DNA of 13,969 nt from Burkholderiaceae bacterium (GTDB taxonomy: Bacteria > Pseudomonadota > Gammaproteobacteria > Burkholderiales > Burkholderiaceae_D): positions 1 through 13,969 of the forward strand of contig JAIELO010000183.1 in assembly GCA_019752915.1 (NCBI GenBank). Direction: 5' to 3'. Positions 12,823 to 13,969 of the stretch are shown piece after piece (positions within the stretch are counted from its first letter, which is position 1; every line of letters begins with the position of its first letter). The position numbers were made by a program, and so were the translations under genes. Below the pieces are notes generated by a model. It ran no database searches and was not told where the DNA came from. It saw only the letters and a program-made list of their open reading frames with translations.

Positions 12823-13969
12823 TTAGCGCTTGCCGCCCGGGCGTTTGCCCACCAGAACGGTCAAGGTACTTTCCTTATTCTTGCGCAATACCTTCAGACT
12901 GGCTTGCTGGCCCGGCACCAGCTGGGCAATCAGGTTCAGCATCTGGTTGGTATCGGCGATGGCTTGTTCATTGACGGTGAGCAGAATGTCACCGGGTTTC
13001 ACACCGGCGCGGTCCGCCGGACTATTTTTGACAACACCGGCAATGATGGCGCCACTCTGGCGTTTCAGACCGAAGCTACTGGCTAATTCAGGCGTGATTT
13101 CCTGCGTTTCCACACCCAGCCAGCCGCGCACCACCTGGCCGTTTTTGATGATCGCTTCCATCACCGACTTGGCGGTCGAAACGGGGATGGCAAAGCCGAT
13201 GCCGACCGAACCACCGGTTTGCGAATAGATGGCCGAATTGATGCCCAGCAGATTGCCGTTGGTATCGATCAGCGCGCCGCCGGAATTGCCGAAGTTGATC
13301 GCAGCGTCGGTCTGGATGAAATTCTCGAAGTGATTGATGTGCAGATTGTTGCGTCCCAGCGCAGAGATGATGCCCATGGTGACGGTCTGACCCACCCCGA
13401 ACGGATTGCCGATGGCCAGTACCACATCGCCCACCTGCACCTGCTCGACCTGCCCCAGCACGATCACCGGCAGCTTCTCCAGACTGATCTTGATCACCGC
13501 CAGATCCGTTTCCGGATCGGTGCCCACCACCTGCGCAGCAGCCTTGCGGCCATCGGCCAGCACCACTTCGATTTCGTCGGCCGCCTCAACCACGTGGTTA
13601 TTGGTCAGGATATAGCCTTCGGCCGAGACGATGACGCCCGAACCGAGGCTGGATTCATCTTCATCGCCCTCGCCGTCGTGCTCGCGGTCGCCGAAGAATT
13701 TCTTGAAAAAGGGATCGCGCAGCAGCGGATGCTTGCCGCGCTTGGGCTTCTTGCTGGTGAGAATGTTGACCACGGCCGGCATGGCGCGCGCCGCCGCGGC
13801 GCGGTAGGAACCGGCCGCTGCCGCAGGCGGCTTGACGGGGCGCGCTTCCAGCATCACGGCCGGATGTTCGGCGTCGCCCATCTGCTGAGCGCGCGCCGGC
13901 TGGCGCCGCTCAGGTCCGACGGCGGTGTAGACCATGTACAGTGCCAGCAGCACCGTCACGGTCTGGGCA
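12823..13969 (-). CDS. Membrane-anchored HtrA/DegS-like serine protease, N-terminus cut by window edge
   Basis: The reading frame stays open to the right edge (…AQTVTVLLALYMVYTAV), so the true start lies outside. The visible hydrophobic segment is probably an N-terminal membrane anchor, as in DegS-type proteases. Numbering from an internal GTG at 13959, the trypsin-like triad is His122 (TNNHVV), Asp152 (PETDLAV) and Ser226 (NFGNSGGA), all present. One PDZ domain follows (about 268-370; WLGVET, SGAIIAGVV, SPADRAGVKPGDIL). A charged loop before the core, with FFKKFFGD and then a strongly acidic DGEGDEDE stretch, is characteristic of this branch. It should act in periplasmic protein quality control or signalling. 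It is followed by the DUF2461 gene after eight bases. A specific symbol (degS, degQ, mucD) is not assigned. Confidence 0.92.
   Translation of the reverse strand, partial: AQTVTVLLALYMVYTAVGPERRQPARAQQMGDAEHPAVMLEARPVKPPAAAAGSYRAAAARAMPAVVNILTSKKPKRGKHPLLRDPFFKKFFGDREHDGEGDEDESSLGSGVIVSAEGYILTNNHVVEAADEIEVVLADGRKAAAQVVGTDPETDLAVIKISLEKLPVIVLGQVEQVQVGDVVLAIGNPFGVGQTVTMGIISALGRNNLHINHFENFIQTDAAINFGNSGGALIDTNGNLLGINSAIYSQTGGSVGIGFAIPVSTAKSVMEAIIKNGQVVRGWLGVETQEITPELASSFGLKRQSGAIIAGVVKNSPADRAGVKPGDILLTVNEQAIADTNQMLNLIAQLVPGQQASLKVLRKNKESTLTVLVGKRPGGKR

Noticed and set aside
1..13969. Mobile element, prophage or defence island
   Set aside because: No transposase, integrase, phage or toxin-antitoxin gene, no tRNA and no array is visible; all genes are housekeeping or envelope functions in tight operons with similar base composition.

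Overview
The window looks like an ordinary chromosomal housekeeping segment of a Gram-negative bacterium. Protein sequences and gene neighbourhoods fit Betaproteobacteria, order Burkholderiales. An Oxalobacteraceae-type genome is my best guess, from recollection of similar proteins and not from a search. Evidence for a Gram-negative proteobacterium includes SecB, EnvC, type II secretion pseudopilins, a membrane-anchored HtrA protease and glutaredoxin 3. The DNA is GC-rich throughout. I see no insertion sequence, phage gene, tRNA, rRNA or CRISPR array.

Layout. (1) Bases 1-2225, minus strand: a tightly packed type II secretion pseudopilin operon in the order gspG-gspH-gspI-gspJ-gspK, with gspK running off the left edge. 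(2) 2226-2402: a non-coding spacer holding a strong hairpin and a possible gspG promoter. (3) 2403-8978, minus strand: a five-gene run, gpmA-envC-ctpA-moeB/thiF-exported amidohydrolase, with gaps of at most 14 bases or ATGA overlaps. This is probably one transcript. (4) 8979-9086: a divergent promoter region. (5) 9087-12038, plus strand: membrane rhodanese (yibN-like), grxC, secB, an exported SH3-domain protein and gpsA. (6) 12039-12124: a short convergent spacer with GC-rich inverted repeats. (7) 12125-13969, minus strand: an HtrA/DegS-like serine protease, cut by the right edge, followed by a DUF2461 (TIGR02453) protein.

How the genes fit together. Most products work at or beyond the inner membrane. 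The pseudopilins build the secretion piston. EnvC is a catalytically dead LytM protein expected to activate cell-wall amidases at division. CtpA and HtrA are periplasm-facing proteases. SecB delivers preproteins to SecA. GpsA makes glycerol-3-phosphate for phospholipids. The divergent block (phosphoglycerate mutase-envC one way, rhodanese-grxC-secB-gpsA the other) matches the arrangement I recall from Escherichia coli. Here, however, the mutase is the cofactor-dependent GpmA type and not the unrelated GpmM type. That swap at a conserved locus, the exported two-part amidohydrolase, and the secB leader (palindrome plus hairpin) are the items most worth a second look. I found no convincing undescribed multi-gene system.
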